Assembly (NCBI GenBank): GCA_022821585.1
Contig: JAJEDI010000054.1
Span: forward strand, 1 to 38,532
Length of the DNA stretch: 38,532 nt
Reading direction: 5' to 3'
Source: Caldilineaceae bacterium
Lineage (GTDB): Bacteria; Chloroflexota; Anaerolineae; Caldilineales; Caldilineaceae
Shown: piece by piece, positions 24,291 to 32,929 of the stretch
How positions within the stretch are numbered: position 1 is the first letter of the stretch
Layout of the letters: each line of letters opens with the position of its first letter
Made by a program: the position numbers and the translations under genes
The notes under the pieces: model-generated
Seen by the model: the letters and a program-made list of their open reading frames with translations, nothing else
Databases searched by the model: none
What the model was told of the DNA's origin: nothing

Positions 24291-25190
24291 TTAAATCTTG
24301 AGGCCGCTGAGAACGACGCCCTGGATGAAGTAGCGCTGGGCGGCGGCGAACAACGTGATGACCGGGATGGTCATGATAGCAGCCGCGGCCATCAGCAGGT
24401 GATCGCGTGGATCTCTGGATTCCAGAGGGATGTTCTGGAAGAAACGGAGGCCTACGGCAGCCGTAAACAGATCAACCTTATTGAGGTAGATGAAAGGACC
24501 GAAAAACTCGTTCCAATCACCGAGGAACTGCAGGATAGCGACAGTAGTCAGCGCCGGCTTCATTAGCGGCAAAAGAACCCCCCACAGAATGCGTATGGGC
24601 GAGGCGCCGTCCATTAGCGCGGCCTCGTCCAGGTCTCGAGGTATAGACATGATGAACTGGCGCAGCAGGAATATCATGAATGCGCCCCCACCTAGCCACG
24701 AGCCGATGGTGAGGGGAACGTAGGTGTTGATCAGCTTCAGATTGAAGAAGAGTACGTACTGGGGGATCAGCGTCACCTGCGACGGGATCATCATCGTCCC
24801 CAACATGAGTACGAACCAGATCTCCTTACCGATATAGTTGAAACGGGCGAAGGAATAGGCAGTCAGAGAACCCGTGATGATTACGCCGGGGATAGTGATT
24901 GCCGTAATCAGAAAGCTGTTTCCCATCCAGCGGGCAAAAGGTACCGAACTGAAGACCATTGCATAGTTTCCCCACTGAGGTATGGCGGGGAAGAGATGCG
25001 GCTCGAAGGAACGAAGTTCCTTCCAGGTTTGCAGTGAGCTTGACACCGTCCAGAAGAGCGGGAAGGCAAACATCAGGGCAGCAGCAGTGAGGAGGATATA
25101 GGTCACGGCCCTTTGAATCCGATTCCGTCCGCGCCGGTAAACATCACTGCGAAGTTCTGTGCTGGGCAATCTTTCTATCGTTGCGGCCAT
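24291..25190 (-). CDS. Carbohydrate ABC transporter permease, MalG type (second cassette)
   Basis: A 299-residue inner-membrane permease of the MalG/UgpE family. Six membrane helices are visible, the first ILLTAAALMFAFPLFWTVSS. The cytoplasmic EAA loop reads DEAALMDGASPIRILWGVLLP, the docking site for the ATPase. The C-terminus RYFIQGVVLSGLK is typical of MalG partners. It begins six bases after the MalF-type gene at 25197-26141 and is the last gene of the array. No ATPase gene is in the window, so a shared MsmK/UgpC-type ATPase elsewhere is required. The substrate is unknown; MalG types of this class carry oligosaccharides, glycerol phosphate or polyols. Confidence 0.92.
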   Translation of the reverse strand: MAATIERLPSTELRSDVYRRGRNRIQRAVTYILLTAAALMFAFPLFWTVSSSLQTWKELRSFEPHLFPAIPQWGNYAMVFSSVPFARWMGNSFLITAITIPGVIITGSLTAYSFARFNYIGKEIWFVLMLGTMMIPSQVTLIPQYVLFFNLKLINTYVPLTIGSWLGGGAFMIFLLRQFIMSIPRDLDEAALMDGASPIRILWGVLLPLMKPALTTVAILQFLGDWNEFFGPFIYLNKVDLFTAAVGLRFFQNIPLESRDPRDHLLMAAAAIMTIPVITLFAAAQRYFIQGVVLSGLKI

Positions 25191-25196
25191 CTTGTT

Positions 25197-26141
25197 CTAG
25201 CTCCCGTAGTAGAATACCCAGCGGCGTGAGAGTCGTAGCTGCCAAATAGTAAGCGACACGATAACAAAAGCAAAAAACCAGGCCAGCGATGCGGCATAGC
25301 CCATGTTCCAGTAGTCGAAGGCGTGACGATAAAGATGAAGGCTGTAAAAGGTCGTGGCGAAGCCAGGGCCGCCTTCTGTAGCCACAAACGCCGCAGTAAA
25401 GACCTGAAGACCGCCGATGATTCCAAGTACCATGTTGAAGAATATTGTGGGGGTCAGCAGAGGAATCGTTACGTGGCGGAGCTTGTGAATCGGAGATGCT
25501 CCATCGATCGAGGCGGCCTCGTATAGGGATTCAGGGATTCCTTGGAGGCCCGCAAGAAAGATAATCATGCGCGTTCCTCCCAGTCCTTGCCACAAGCCCA
25601 TCATGATCAGCGAAGGAATCGCCCAACGGCGATCACCGAACCACCCAGGAGGGTCGGACCAGCCCAAGTCCATCAGCCACTGATTGATAATTCCGAAATC
25701 GGCATGGAGCAGCCACTTCCATAGCACAACCGAGGCCACGATCGGCACTAGCGAAGGCATGAAGAAAAGCGTGCGATAGGTGGCCAGACCTCGCAACTTT
25801 GCGTTAAGCAATATGGCCAGGAACATCGAGCCTACGACACCAAGAGGGACGCCAACCCCTGCGTAGTAGAAGGTACGCCCCAGCGAGGTGTAGAACAAGG
25901 GATCCTCGAAAAACATCTTTGTGTAGTTTTCCAGGCCGATCCAAATTGGGGAACTGAGGACATCGTACTTGGTGAAGCTCAGGTAGAGAGAAAACAGTCC
26001 AGGGCCGATGAAGAGCCCAAAGAATCCAATCAGCCATGGTGTGAGGAAAAGATACCCGTAGAAGTTTTCCCGCCTCTGCCGCGATGTCGTCAGCATTTCT
26101 GACACGCCCGACAGTCTCAGACGGCTGGTCAGGGTTGCCAT
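25197..26141 (-). CDS. Carbohydrate ABC transporter permease, MalF type (second cassette)
   Basis: A 314-residue inner-membrane permease of the MalF/UgpA family: FYGYLFLTPWLIGFFGLFIG as first helix, and the EAA loop YEAASIDGASPIHKLRHVTI (the LLTPTIFFNMVLGII helix follows it). GGAG precedes the ATG by seven bases. It is closely similar to the MalF-type protein at 29991-30941 (shared FFNMVLGIIG, AAFVAT, GGP and SRRWV segments), pointing to duplication of the cassette. It is separated from the binding-protein gene upstream by a spacer that contains a long perfect hairpin, which could lower its expression relative to the binding protein. Confidence 0.92.
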   Translation of the reverse strand: MATLTSRLRLSGVSEMLTTSRQRRENFYGYLFLTPWLIGFFGLFIGPGLFSLYLSFTKYDVLSSPIWIGLENYTKMFFEDPLFYTSLGRTFYYAGVGVPLGVVGSMFLAILLNAKLRGLATYRTLFFMPSLVPIVASVVLWKWLLHADFGIINQWLMDLGWSDPPGWFGDRRWAIPSLIMMGLWQGLGGTRMIIFLAGLQGIPESLYEAASIDGASPIHKLRHVTIPLLTPTIFFNMVLGIIGGLQVFTAAFVATEGGPGFATTFYSLHLYRHAFDYWNMGYAASLAWFFAFVIVSLTIWQLRLSRRWVFYYGS

Positions 26142-26160
26142 TCACTACTCCAGGGACTGG

Positions 26161-26197
26161 GAGCGGCGAACAGGGAAAGAGTTCCTGTTCGCCGCTC
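26161..26197 (-). terminator. Intercistronic hairpin between binding-protein and permease genes
   Basis: GAGCGGCGAACAGG (26161-26174) pairs perfectly with CCTGTTCGCCGCTC (26184-26197), 14 base pairs, extendable by one G:T and one A:T pair to a five-base loop. On the minus strand it lies 18 bases after the binding-protein stop and 20 bases before the permease start, without a T run. It is more likely an mRNA-stabilising or attenuating stem, as between malE and malF, than a full terminator. Confidence 0.8.
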
Positions 26198-26215
26198 AGA
26201 ATTTTCCAAATAGAG

Positions 26216-27559
26216 TCAGGCCGGATCCATGTCCAGGACAGCTTGAATATTGTCGTGAAGGTCCTGGAGGCCCTGCTCGAACTCAACTGGCTGGTTGGGG
26301 TCGAGAAGAAGGTCGGTCCACTGCTGGACAGCGGAGGTATACTCGCGTCCGCGGGAGTTAGCCGGGGCGTGGGCAGGGATACCGTTCTCGAGGCTTGAGA
26401 TAAACCATTCGTGAATCGGGTCGTCTTCGATGAGGGAATCAACCACGTCCGGCCGCACCATCGCGAAGTTGCGGGCCACGAGGTTGAAGTCGAGGCTGCC
26501 ATCGTGTCCGGCAATATGCAGGAGGAACTGGTAGCCGACGTCTGCATGGTCCTGGTCGGTGCGCAGATTCCAGGTGCCGCCGCGAAGCTGCGAGGGGAAG
26601 CGGCCATCTTCGCGTTCCGGGAAAAGGATCTGTGAGGCTTTGGCAACGCCTTCATCCTCGATCTGGTTGTTGAAGTTGCGCACGCAAAGCGATCCGCACC
26701 AGTTCAAGGTCAGCAGCCCGGCGACGAGAGCGCCGCCGGCGTTGTCGATATCTCCGGGCGCGGGAAGCACCTGGTCGACTACGCCGAGGTCATAAGCCCA
26801 TCTCATGGCCTCGGTGGCGTTGGGGTCGTCGAGGAGCAGACATTGTGTGCCGTCCTCGTTTATGAGCGAACTGCCAAAGAGGCGGCAGAGGACAACGACG
26901 GTTGCCTCATTGTGGCTGATATTGAGCCCGAAGCGTTCTCCTTCGACGTAGAAGGAATGAGCCCACTCGTGAATCGTGTCGATTGACACATCGCGGGCAA
27001 CCGGATCGGGGACGTCCAGACCTGCTTCTTCGAAATGTACGGCATTGGTGACTAGGGTATCAAAGCCTGCCCAACCCCAGCTGGGGAAGCCGTAGAGTTG
27101 TCCCTGATAGTATTGCAGGCCCAAGAAGTGTTCGAACCACTGGCCTAGATCGGTCCCGTCGGCGGCGACCAGCTCATCAATAGGCATGATGATGTCTTTG
27201 TTGATGGCCCGCCAGAAGTGGTAGTGGGAAGGATCGAAGGCGATGATTTCGCCGAGGTCGCCTGCTGCCTGGGCCGCGTACATCTTGGCGTAGTTGTCCT
27301 GCTGGCCGGAGCCTGCCAGCGGCCGCAACTCGATGGTGACGTCGGAGTGCATCTCAGTGAAAGTTTCAATGCGCTCTTCATTCCAGCCGCTGCCGATGCC
27401 GCGGAAGGTGTCCCAGCGCAGGTGCACGGGCTCCATTGCAGCGCCTTCGTCGGCCATGTCGCCTTCGGGGGCGGCAGGCGCGACACATGCGGCAAGTGCG
27501 CCGGCAGAGACTGCCAGGGCGCCCTGCAAGAACGAACGTCTGGATACGTGGTTCCTCAT
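26216..27559 (-). CDS. Extracellular solute-binding lipoprotein (carbohydrate type), second cassette
   Basis: A 447-residue family 1-type binding protein for a MalFG importer. The leader has a twin-arginine-like motif SRRSFLQG followed by a hydrophobic stretch and lipobox LAAC, Cys25 being the lipid anchor, so it sits on the outer face of the cytoplasmic membrane. The mature part begins with an Ala/Pro/Gly/Glu-rich linker, then VHLRWDTFRGIGSGW. GGAGG lies eight bases before the ATG. The ligand cannot be told from the sequence. It is followed by a 14-bp hairpin (26161-26197). The first binding protein of the array (27670-29004) has a similar leader but little similarity in the mature part, so the two may bind different ligands. 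Confidence 0.9.
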   Translation of the reverse strand: MRNHVSRRSFLQGALAVSAGALAACVAPAAPEGDMADEGAAMEPVHLRWDTFRGIGSGWNEERIETFTEMHSDVTIELRPLAGSGQQDNYAKMYAAQAAGDLGEIIAFDPSHYHFWRAINKDIIMPIDELVAADGTDLGQWFEHFLGLQYYQGQLYGFPSWGWAGFDTLVTNAVHFEEAGLDVPDPVARDVSIDTIHEWAHSFYVEGERFGLNISHNEATVVVLCRLFGSSLINEDGTQCLLLDDPNATEAMRWAYDLGVVDQVLPAPGDIDNAGGALVAGLLTLNWCGSLCVRNFNNQIEDEGVAKASQILFPEREDGRFPSQLRGGTWNLRTDQDHADVGYQFLLHIAGHDGSLDFNLVARNFAMVRPDVVDSLIEDDPIHEWFISSLENGIPAHAPANSRGREYTSAVQQWTDLLLDPNQPVEFEQGLQDLHDNIQAVLDMDPA

Positions 27560-27609
27560 TCAATTGCCTCCTGAAAAAGTGTATCGGGAAAGGGAGTTCC
27601 TCGGAGAAA

Positions 27610-27647
27610 GCTGCAGTTCAGACACCAGATGGCTTCTGAACTGCAGC
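27610..27647 (-). terminator. Intercistronic hairpin after the first binding-protein gene
   Basis: GCTGCAGTTCAGA (27610-27622) pairs perfectly with TCTGAACTGCAGC (27635-27647), 13 base pairs with a 12-base loop. On the minus strand it follows the stop of the binding-protein gene at 27670 by about 22 bases and is followed by TTTCTCC, a weak T run. Partial termination or protection of the upstream message is plausible. Confidence 0.8.
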
Positions 27648-27669
27648 GCACATCACAGTAGGGCCAATC

Positions 27670-29004
27670 TTAAGCCAGCGGCTCCTTGTCCAATACCTCC
27701 TGGACGAGGAGATGGGTCTGCTCGACACCCTCTTCAAACTCCACAGCCTGCGTCCAAATCGCCTGAAGGTTGTTGTTCATCGTATCGACGAACTCAGACG
27801 TGCGAGCATTGGCCGGGCGGTGCCACTTGCGCGGGCCTTCGGGATAGATTTGCTGGTGCTGGCGGAAGATTGGGTGGATGGAATTGAGTTCATCGCTTTC
27901 CCAAACGTCCTTGCGGCCCCCCGGGCTGCCGGCGCCGAAGAAGACATGCTCGATGCCGTCCTCTTTGGTGGAGTAGAAGTCCAGGACCTGGAACGCCTCG
28001 GAGGGATGTTTGGAGTTGCCAGTGATGCCGAATGCAGCGGCTGACACCTGTGAGCCGCGTAGTCCTGTCGGGCCGACCGGTCCTACGACGGCATCCCATT
28101 CGAACTCGATATCGCCTTCGTTCTTCATGTTAGTGTAACGACCGATGAGGCCTGTGGTCGTGTTGAAAGAGCCTACCTTTCCGGCCACGAAGTTGTTTAC
28201 GGCCTCGTCGCCGCACTGGCAAGGATCGACCATATGCGTGTGCTGTAGGTCATAGAGCCAGCGCAGGCCGACAATGGTCTCTTCCTCGCCTAGCAAGGAC
28301 ATTGTGCCTTCTTCGTTGATGGCGTCACCGCCAAACATGCGCAGGTAGGATGGGACGTGCTCCTGGCCGGTACCAAAAGAACGGATTCCCCATACCTCGG
28401 GCGGGTCCGTTACCGCTTTGCCCATTGCAACGTAGTCATCGGTGGTCCAGTCCGGGTGGGGCTGCTCGCCGCCTGACTCTTCGATCAGGGTCTTGTTGTG
28501 GTAGTAGGCGGTCGTGCCGTAGTGCCCGTGGTTGGGTATGGCATGCAGCTCGCCGTCCAAGGTGAGGGCGGCCAGCAGCGAGTCCCAGAAGTTGGACAGG
28601 TCAAAGTCTTTGGCAGCGACTATGTCGTCGAGGGGGATCAGGACGCCCTTGGCCTTGTGTTCAGGCGGGTTGTTGAGGTAGGTCCATACCACATCTCCGA
28701 CCGTACCGGAGGCGGAGAGAGCGTAGATCTTGGGATACATCTCATTGCCGGGCAACTCGTCGATTTCCAGGTTAATGCCGGGATTCTGCTCTTCGAACAA
28801 GGGCTGACGGCTGATGTGCCAGTCTGCGTGCGTTCCCAGGCGCGTGTGGAAGAGGACGGTGACGGGTTCTTCCGCCGCCATCGAGTCCCCGGAATCGCCG
28901 GCGGCAGGGGCGCCTGCAGGAACACACGCTGACAGGGCGAGGCCGCCGGTTGCGGCAAGTGAACCGGCTAGGAACTGGCGGCGACTTACACGTTTGTGAA
29001 GCAT
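27670..29004 (-). CDS. Extracellular solute-binding lipoprotein (carbohydrate type), first cassette
   Basis: A 444-residue binding protein. The leader SRRQFLAGSLAATGGLALSAC gives a Tat-like twin arginine and a lipobox with Cys27; the mature protein starts with an Ala/Gly/Ser-rich linker and then VTVLFHTRLGTHADWHISR. Typical binding-protein segments follow, such as LFEEQNPGINLEI and SGTVGDVVWTY. AAGGAG lies nine bases before the ATG. It is 60 bases downstream of the MalG-type gene, in the same direction. Together with the pair at 29065-30941 it would form a complete periplasmic-type importer apart from the ATPase. Its ligand is unknown. Confidence 0.9.
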   Translation of the reverse strand: MLHKRVSRRQFLAGSLAATGGLALSACVPAGAPAAGDSGDSMAAEEPVTVLFHTRLGTHADWHISRQPLFEEQNPGINLEIDELPGNEMYPKIYALSASGTVGDVVWTYLNNPPEHKAKGVLIPLDDIVAAKDFDLSNFWDSLLAALTLDGELHAIPNHGHYGTTAYYHNKTLIEESGGEQPHPDWTTDDYVAMGKAVTDPPEVWGIRSFGTGQEHVPSYLRMFGGDAINEEGTMSLLGEEETIVGLRWLYDLQHTHMVDPCQCGDEAVNNFVAGKVGSFNTTTGLIGRYTNMKNEGDIEFEWDAVVGPVGPTGLRGSQVSAAAFGITGNSKHPSEAFQVLDFYSTKEDGIEHVFFGAGSPGGRKDVWESDELNSIHPIFRQHQQIYPEGPRKWHRPANARTSEFVDTMNNNLQAIWTQAVEFEEGVEQTHLLVQEVLDKEPLA

Positions 29005-29064
29005 TGTGCTTTCTCCTTGTGGGTAGGGAAACTATGGACAGAGAAACAGAAATGGAGGGGATAG

Positions 29065-29991
29065 TTATCCTTTGATGCCGGACATGACTATCCCCTGAAC
29101 GAGATACCGTTGCGCCAAAAAGAAGATAATGATGATAGGCGCAGTCATCATCACACTGGCTGCCATCAGCAGGTGGTATTTGGGCTCCGTGTCATCGGCG
29201 AAGCCGGCGACGGCCTGAAAATAGCGAATCCCGATTGCGAGTGTGTACTTCGTCTTTGTGTTCAGGAATATGAAGGGGTAGAGGAACTCGTTCCACTGTG
29301 ACATGAAAGTGAGGACGGCCGCGGTTGCCGTGACAGGAATGGAAAGAGGCATCAGAATTTGCCAGAATATGCGCACATAGCCGGCGCCATCAATGCGCGC
29401 TGCCTCATCGAGATCAATAGGAATACTGAGAAAAAACTGGCGCATCAGGAAAATAAGAAAGGCGCTGCCCCCGAAAAAAGATGGGATAATAAGTGGTCTG
29501 TAGGTGTCTAGCCATCCAATTTTCGAGAACATGAGGTAGAGGGGAATCAGTGTAACCTCTACCGGCAGCATCATGGTGCTGAGGGTGATGATGAACAGCA
29601 CATCGCGCGCAGGGTAGCGAAATCGGGCAAAAGAATAACCGACGAGGGCTGCTGTCAGGACGGCGCCAAAAGTTGAAACAATCGCCACGAAGGTCGAGTT
29701 CCAGGTCCAAGTAGCCCATGACACGATTTCAAAAACTTTCGGATAGTTTTGAAACTGCGGAACCTCCGGAAACCAGGTAGGTGGAAACCTGAACAGTTCG
29801 CCCCCCCTTTTTAGCGAGGAGAGTACGGTCCAGACAAAGGGGAACATGAACACGGCCGAGCTGGAAACGGCGACCAAATAAAGGATTCCTCTGCCTATAG
29901 CGCGCTGGAATGAAGCTGACTGGAAGAGCCCGGCTGGATGGATTCCGCTCCCGGTCTGTTTTCGGCCCGAGGCGATTGCTTCGCCCGCCAT
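29065..29991 (-). CDS. Carbohydrate ABC transporter permease, MalG type (first cassette)
   Basis: A permease of 308 residues with MalG-family features: first helix LYLVAVSSSAVFMFPFVWTV, EAA loop DEAARIDGAGYVRIFWQILMP, and C-terminus RYLVQGIVMSGIKG. The start at 29991 is chosen because GGGAGGTGG lies upstream and the ATG overlaps the stop of the preceding MalF-type gene by one base (TAATG), a usual coupling; an in-frame extension further upstream would run into that gene. It carries a 30-residue polar N-terminal stretch before the first helix. It is similar to the MalG-type protein at 24291-25190 across most of its length. Confidence 0.92.
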   Translation of the reverse strand: MAGEAIASGRKQTGSGIHPAGLFQSASFQRAIGRGILYLVAVSSSAVFMFPFVWTVLSSLKRGGELFRFPPTWFPEVPQFQNYPKVFEIVSWATWTWNSTFVAIVSTFGAVLTAALVGYSFARFRYPARDVLFIITLSTMMLPVEVTLIPLYLMFSKIGWLDTYRPLIIPSFFGGSAFLIFLMRQFFLSIPIDLDEAARIDGAGYVRIFWQILMPLSIPVTATAAVLTFMSQWNEFLYPFIFLNTKTKYTLAIGIRYFQAVAGFADDTEPKYHLLMAASVMMTAPIIIIFFLAQRYLVQGIVMSGIKG

Positions 29992-30941
29992 TAGTCCACC
30001 TCCCCTGCGTAGTAGACCCATCGACGTGATTGTCTGAACTGAACATAGGTAAAAGTGAACAGAACGAAGAAGAAGATCCACGCGAGGGCCGAAGCATAGC
30101 CCATCTCAAAGTACCGGAAGGCACTGGTATAGATGTGAAGGGCGTAGAACCAGGTTGCGTAAGCTGGGCCGCCCTGCGTGGCGACAAAGGCGGCGGCAAA
30201 GACCTTGAGCGCGCCGATGATTCCCAGAACCATATTGAAGAAAATGGTCGGGGTAAGCATGGGAATGGTTACGTTGCGAAACTTGGCCCAGAGCCCTGCA
30301 CCGTCAACGACGGCGGCGTCGTAAAGTTCCTGGGGCACGCCCTGGAGGCCGGCCAGAAAGATGAGCATGGTATTGCCGCCGATAGCACCCCACATTGCCA
30401 TGATGATGAGGCCGGTCATGGCCCAGTCCGGATCGCGGAACCAGCCGGGAGCGTTGTCGCTGCCGGTGAGGGTCCGAATCCAGTGGTTGATTGGCCCGAC
30501 GTCGGCGTTAAATATCCAGCCCCAGAGGACGGCAGAAGCCACGATGGGCGTCAGGTGAGGAAGGAAGAAGAAGGTACGGAACCAAGCTGTTCCGCGCAGC
30601 GCCTGATTGAGTAGCATAGCCGCTGAGAGCGCGCCGACGAGCGACAGTGGCACAACTATCAGTGCGTAGCGAAAGGTCAGCATCAACGAGGGCCAGAAGA
30701 GCCGGTCCTTGGAAAAGATCTCGATAAAGTTTTTCAGTCCGACGAAGTCAGGGGGATTTACTACATCATACCGGGTAAAGCTGAGGAAGCCCGAGGTCAT
30801 CATGGGCCCGACGATGAAAAGGATTAAGCCAAGTGCCCATGGCAGCAGGAAAATGTATCCGGCGATCGCCTCTTTGGCGCGCAGATTGGTCATCCAGCGA
30901 GGAAGAGGCAGGCCAATGCTCGCAAGCGTCTTGGTAGTCAT
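29991..30941 (-). CDS. Carbohydrate ABC transporter permease, MalF type (first cassette)
   Basis: A 316-residue MalF/UgpA-family permease with first helix YIFLLPWALGLILFIVGPMM and EAA loop YDAAVVDGAGLWAKFRNVTI. Its start overlaps the stop of the phosphodiesterase-family gene by four bases (ATGA), and its own stop overlaps the MalG-type start by one base, so the three genes are translationally coupled. Strong similarity to the MalF-type protein at 25197-26141 suggests one cassette arose by duplication. Confidence 0.92.
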   Translation of the reverse strand: MTTKTLASIGLPLPRWMTNLRAKEAIAGYIFLLPWALGLILFIVGPMMTSGFLSFTRYDVVNPPDFVGLKNFIEIFSKDRLFWPSLMLTFRYALIVVPLSLVGALSAAMLLNQALRGTAWFRTFFFLPHLTPIVASAVLWGWIFNADVGPINHWIRTLTGSDNAPGWFRDPDWAMTGLIIMAMWGAIGGNTMLIFLAGLQGVPQELYDAAVVDGAGLWAKFRNVTIPMLTPTIFFNMVLGIIGALKVFAAAFVATQGGPAYATWFYALHIYTSAFRYFEMGYASALAWIFFFVLFTFTYVQFRQSRRWVYYAGEVD

Positions 30942-32929
30942 CTCTTCCTCTCCCTAACCATTTCAAGTCCCTCATAGAGGTCGCGCGCCACCGTACCCTG
31001 GGCTTGCGCGGGCGGATCTACGCCAAGAATGTGACAGAAAGTCGGAACGACGTCGACGGCATGAATGTAGCCCAGCCGATCGACAGGCCGTTCATATCCC
31101 TTCTTCAAGCCCGGCCCGTCCAGGAAAAAGGAACCAAAAGTGGACGAGAAACCGTTGGCAGTTGGAATGAATCCGCCATGATGGGCGCCGTAAACAAGAG
31201 GGGCGCCGACATTTCCCCCGCCTTCAATTCCGAGCCATTGCGTGTAGTACCCGCTTACATAGTCGTGGTCCCAGGCGAAGATGACGTCACCGCACTCGTC
31301 TCCCCACTGCCCGAGCAAATAGGCGTCGCGTTTGGGTAGGGCGATGGCGACAACGGTGTTGCCAGTGTCTTCGTCAACCCAGGTGCGGAGGGCAGTGAGC
31401 AACTCGCGTTCGATCTGGTCGAATTCCGGTCCGGGATCGGCGTTGATGGTAATGTCGAAGCCGCGCCTGGCGAGATAGGCTTTCGTCTGGTCCCAGTCGA
31501 TCTCGTCCGACGAGGGATCCAGGTCCTGGGCAATAGCCTCTTCCCCACTTTGCTTCAGAACGAGGAAGCCCTCGTCATATAGGAACTGGCGAAGGTTAGC
31601 GATACGGACGTCTGGGAAGGCGCCGTGGTCGGAGATAATGCCAACGTAAACTTCATTCCCGTCTTGGCTGGCCCTGTCGGCCGCCTCGTACATCAGGCCC
31701 AAGACGCGGTCGCCGACCTGGTAGGTGCGGCGGAAGTAATCCAGATATTTCTCTTTGGTTTCGGGATTGAAACCGGGACAGACAGGATCCACGTCAGCCA
31801 GATGAATATGATTGAGATAGTCATACAGGTGCCAGTGGCAAGTGAAGTAGGAGCAATCCCTCTCGTGGAGCATATAGTTGGCAACGTTGGCAAACCAGAG
31901 GCCCTGGTATTCGCACTCTTCTAGTGCCGTATCAAAGTCGGTCATGCCTGAAGTGTAGGGAGTCATCGAGGCATGTTCCTGATAAGGACCGAAACGGCGA
32001 ATGAGTTCAGCTTCCAATTCAGAATCGCCATACGTGAAGCCGTTGGTATAGGTTACTTGTGTTCGATAGAGTTTCAACGAACTGCCATCGGTAGCCAGTT
32101 CAAGCAATTTGAAACGGACCGCGGCCTCCTGAGCGTGACCGTCAATCTGAAAGCTCTGGATAGCCCAGTCACTCCAACCGCCGAGATCAGCCGCAGCCAC
32201 AATCTCGCCAGCGTCGCGACCGCGACAGATCAGGACGCGGTCGTAGCCACTGCCCGTACTGTCGACGGCAAGCAGGTGAAACCGGTTGGCGTCTCCACCT
32301 AGACGCGCGTTGACGGAGAAGACTGTCGCCAGTGGAGTCGAGGCACTGTCCGGCAGATTGGTCCAGCCTTCGGCAGCGGCGAGTGCCTCGATGGGTTCAA
32401 CGCTGCGAGGGCCTTCGATGGCTGACCCGTCGTGCGCCATGGCAACATCGCTGGCCTTGGAGGGATCAGTTGTGTAGGCCTGGGCCGCAGCCACTTCAAA
32501 TTCGGTGCTATTGTGCCCAGGGGCACCGAAACCGTCGACAACATATCCAATTTCAACGCCTGAAGGATGAGCTCCGGGGTAATGTACGGCGACGCCCTTG
32601 AGGCCGGCGCGCTCCAATGCGTTCCAAATGCGTTCAGCGTTGTTAGCGCGACCGTCAAAGCTGCTAACAATAAGGTCTTTCTCGACCGCGCCGGACTTTC
32701 GCTCGATTACGGTCTGCCATGTTGGGACGCTGTGTGTGCCGGTGTGGGCGCCGGTGGAGAGTGTTGCCCAGTTGGTGGGGGTCCATACGGGGAAAGATGG
32801 GTAGGTTTCGTTGACGGTACCTTCACTGAGAAGGCGGCTGAAATTTGGCAGACATCCTTCGTCGGCAAAGTACTTCATCATTGGAGTAACGAAGCCGTCC
32901 ATGCCGTAGGCGTATATCTTCTTCGTCAT
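30938..32929 (-). CDS. Type I phosphodiesterase/nucleotide pyrophosphatase (alkaline phosphatase superfamily)
   Basis: A 663-residue protein with no signal peptide, so it should act in the cytoplasm. Alkaline-phosphatase-superfamily motifs are MDGFVTP (Asp11, first metal ligand), WTPTNWATLSTGAHTGTHS (nucleophile Thr50 or Thr52), GIISDHGAF (metal-binding Asp-His) and YGAHHGGF followed by DVVPTFCHILGV near the end. A beta-rich insertion of about 125 residues (roughly 185-310) separates the first part from the rest. It heads the transporter array and overlaps the first permease gene by four bases, implying it acts on what the importer brings in, for example a phosphodiester or phosphorylated sugar; this is inference. 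Alternatives within the superfamily include phosphoglycerate mutase-like or sulfatase-like activity, but the Thr nucleophile context favours phosphodiesterase. Confidence 0.82.
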   Translation of the reverse strand: MTKKIYAYGMDGFVTPMMKYFADEGCLPNFSRLLSEGTVNETYPSFPVWTPTNWATLSTGAHTGTHSVPTWQTVIERKSGAVEKDLIVSSFDGRANNAERIWNALERAGLKGVAVHYPGAHPSGVEIGYVVDGFGAPGHNSTEFEVAAAQAYTTDPSKASDVAMAHDGSAIEGPRSVEPIEALAAAEGWTNLPDSASTPLATVFSVNARLGGDANRFHLLAVDSTGSGYDRVLICRGRDAGEIVAAADLGGWSDWAIQSFQIDGHAQEAAVRFKLLELATDGSSLKLYRTQVTYTNGFTYGDSELEAELIRRFGPYQEHASMTPYTSGMTDFDTALEECEYQGLWFANVANYMLHERDCSYFTCHWHLYDYLNHIHLADVDPVCPGFNPETKEKYLDYFRRTYQVGDRVLGLMYEAADRASQDGNEVYVGIISDHGAFPDVRIANLRQFLYDEGFLVLKQSGEEAIAQDLDPSSDEIDWDQTKAYLARRGFDITINADPGPEFDQIERELLTALRTWVDEDTGNTVVAIALPKRDAYLLGQWGDECGDVIFAWDHDYVSGYYTQWLGIEGGGNVGAPLVYGAHHGGFIPTANGFSSTFGSFFLDGPGLKKGYERPVDRLGYIHAVDVVPTFCHILGVDPPAQAQGTVARDLYEGLEMVRERKR

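Noticed and set aside
25804..26655. 283-codon minus-strand frame spanning the binding-protein and permease junction
   Set aside because: Ser/Pro/Arg-rich shadow in another frame of two well-supported genes.
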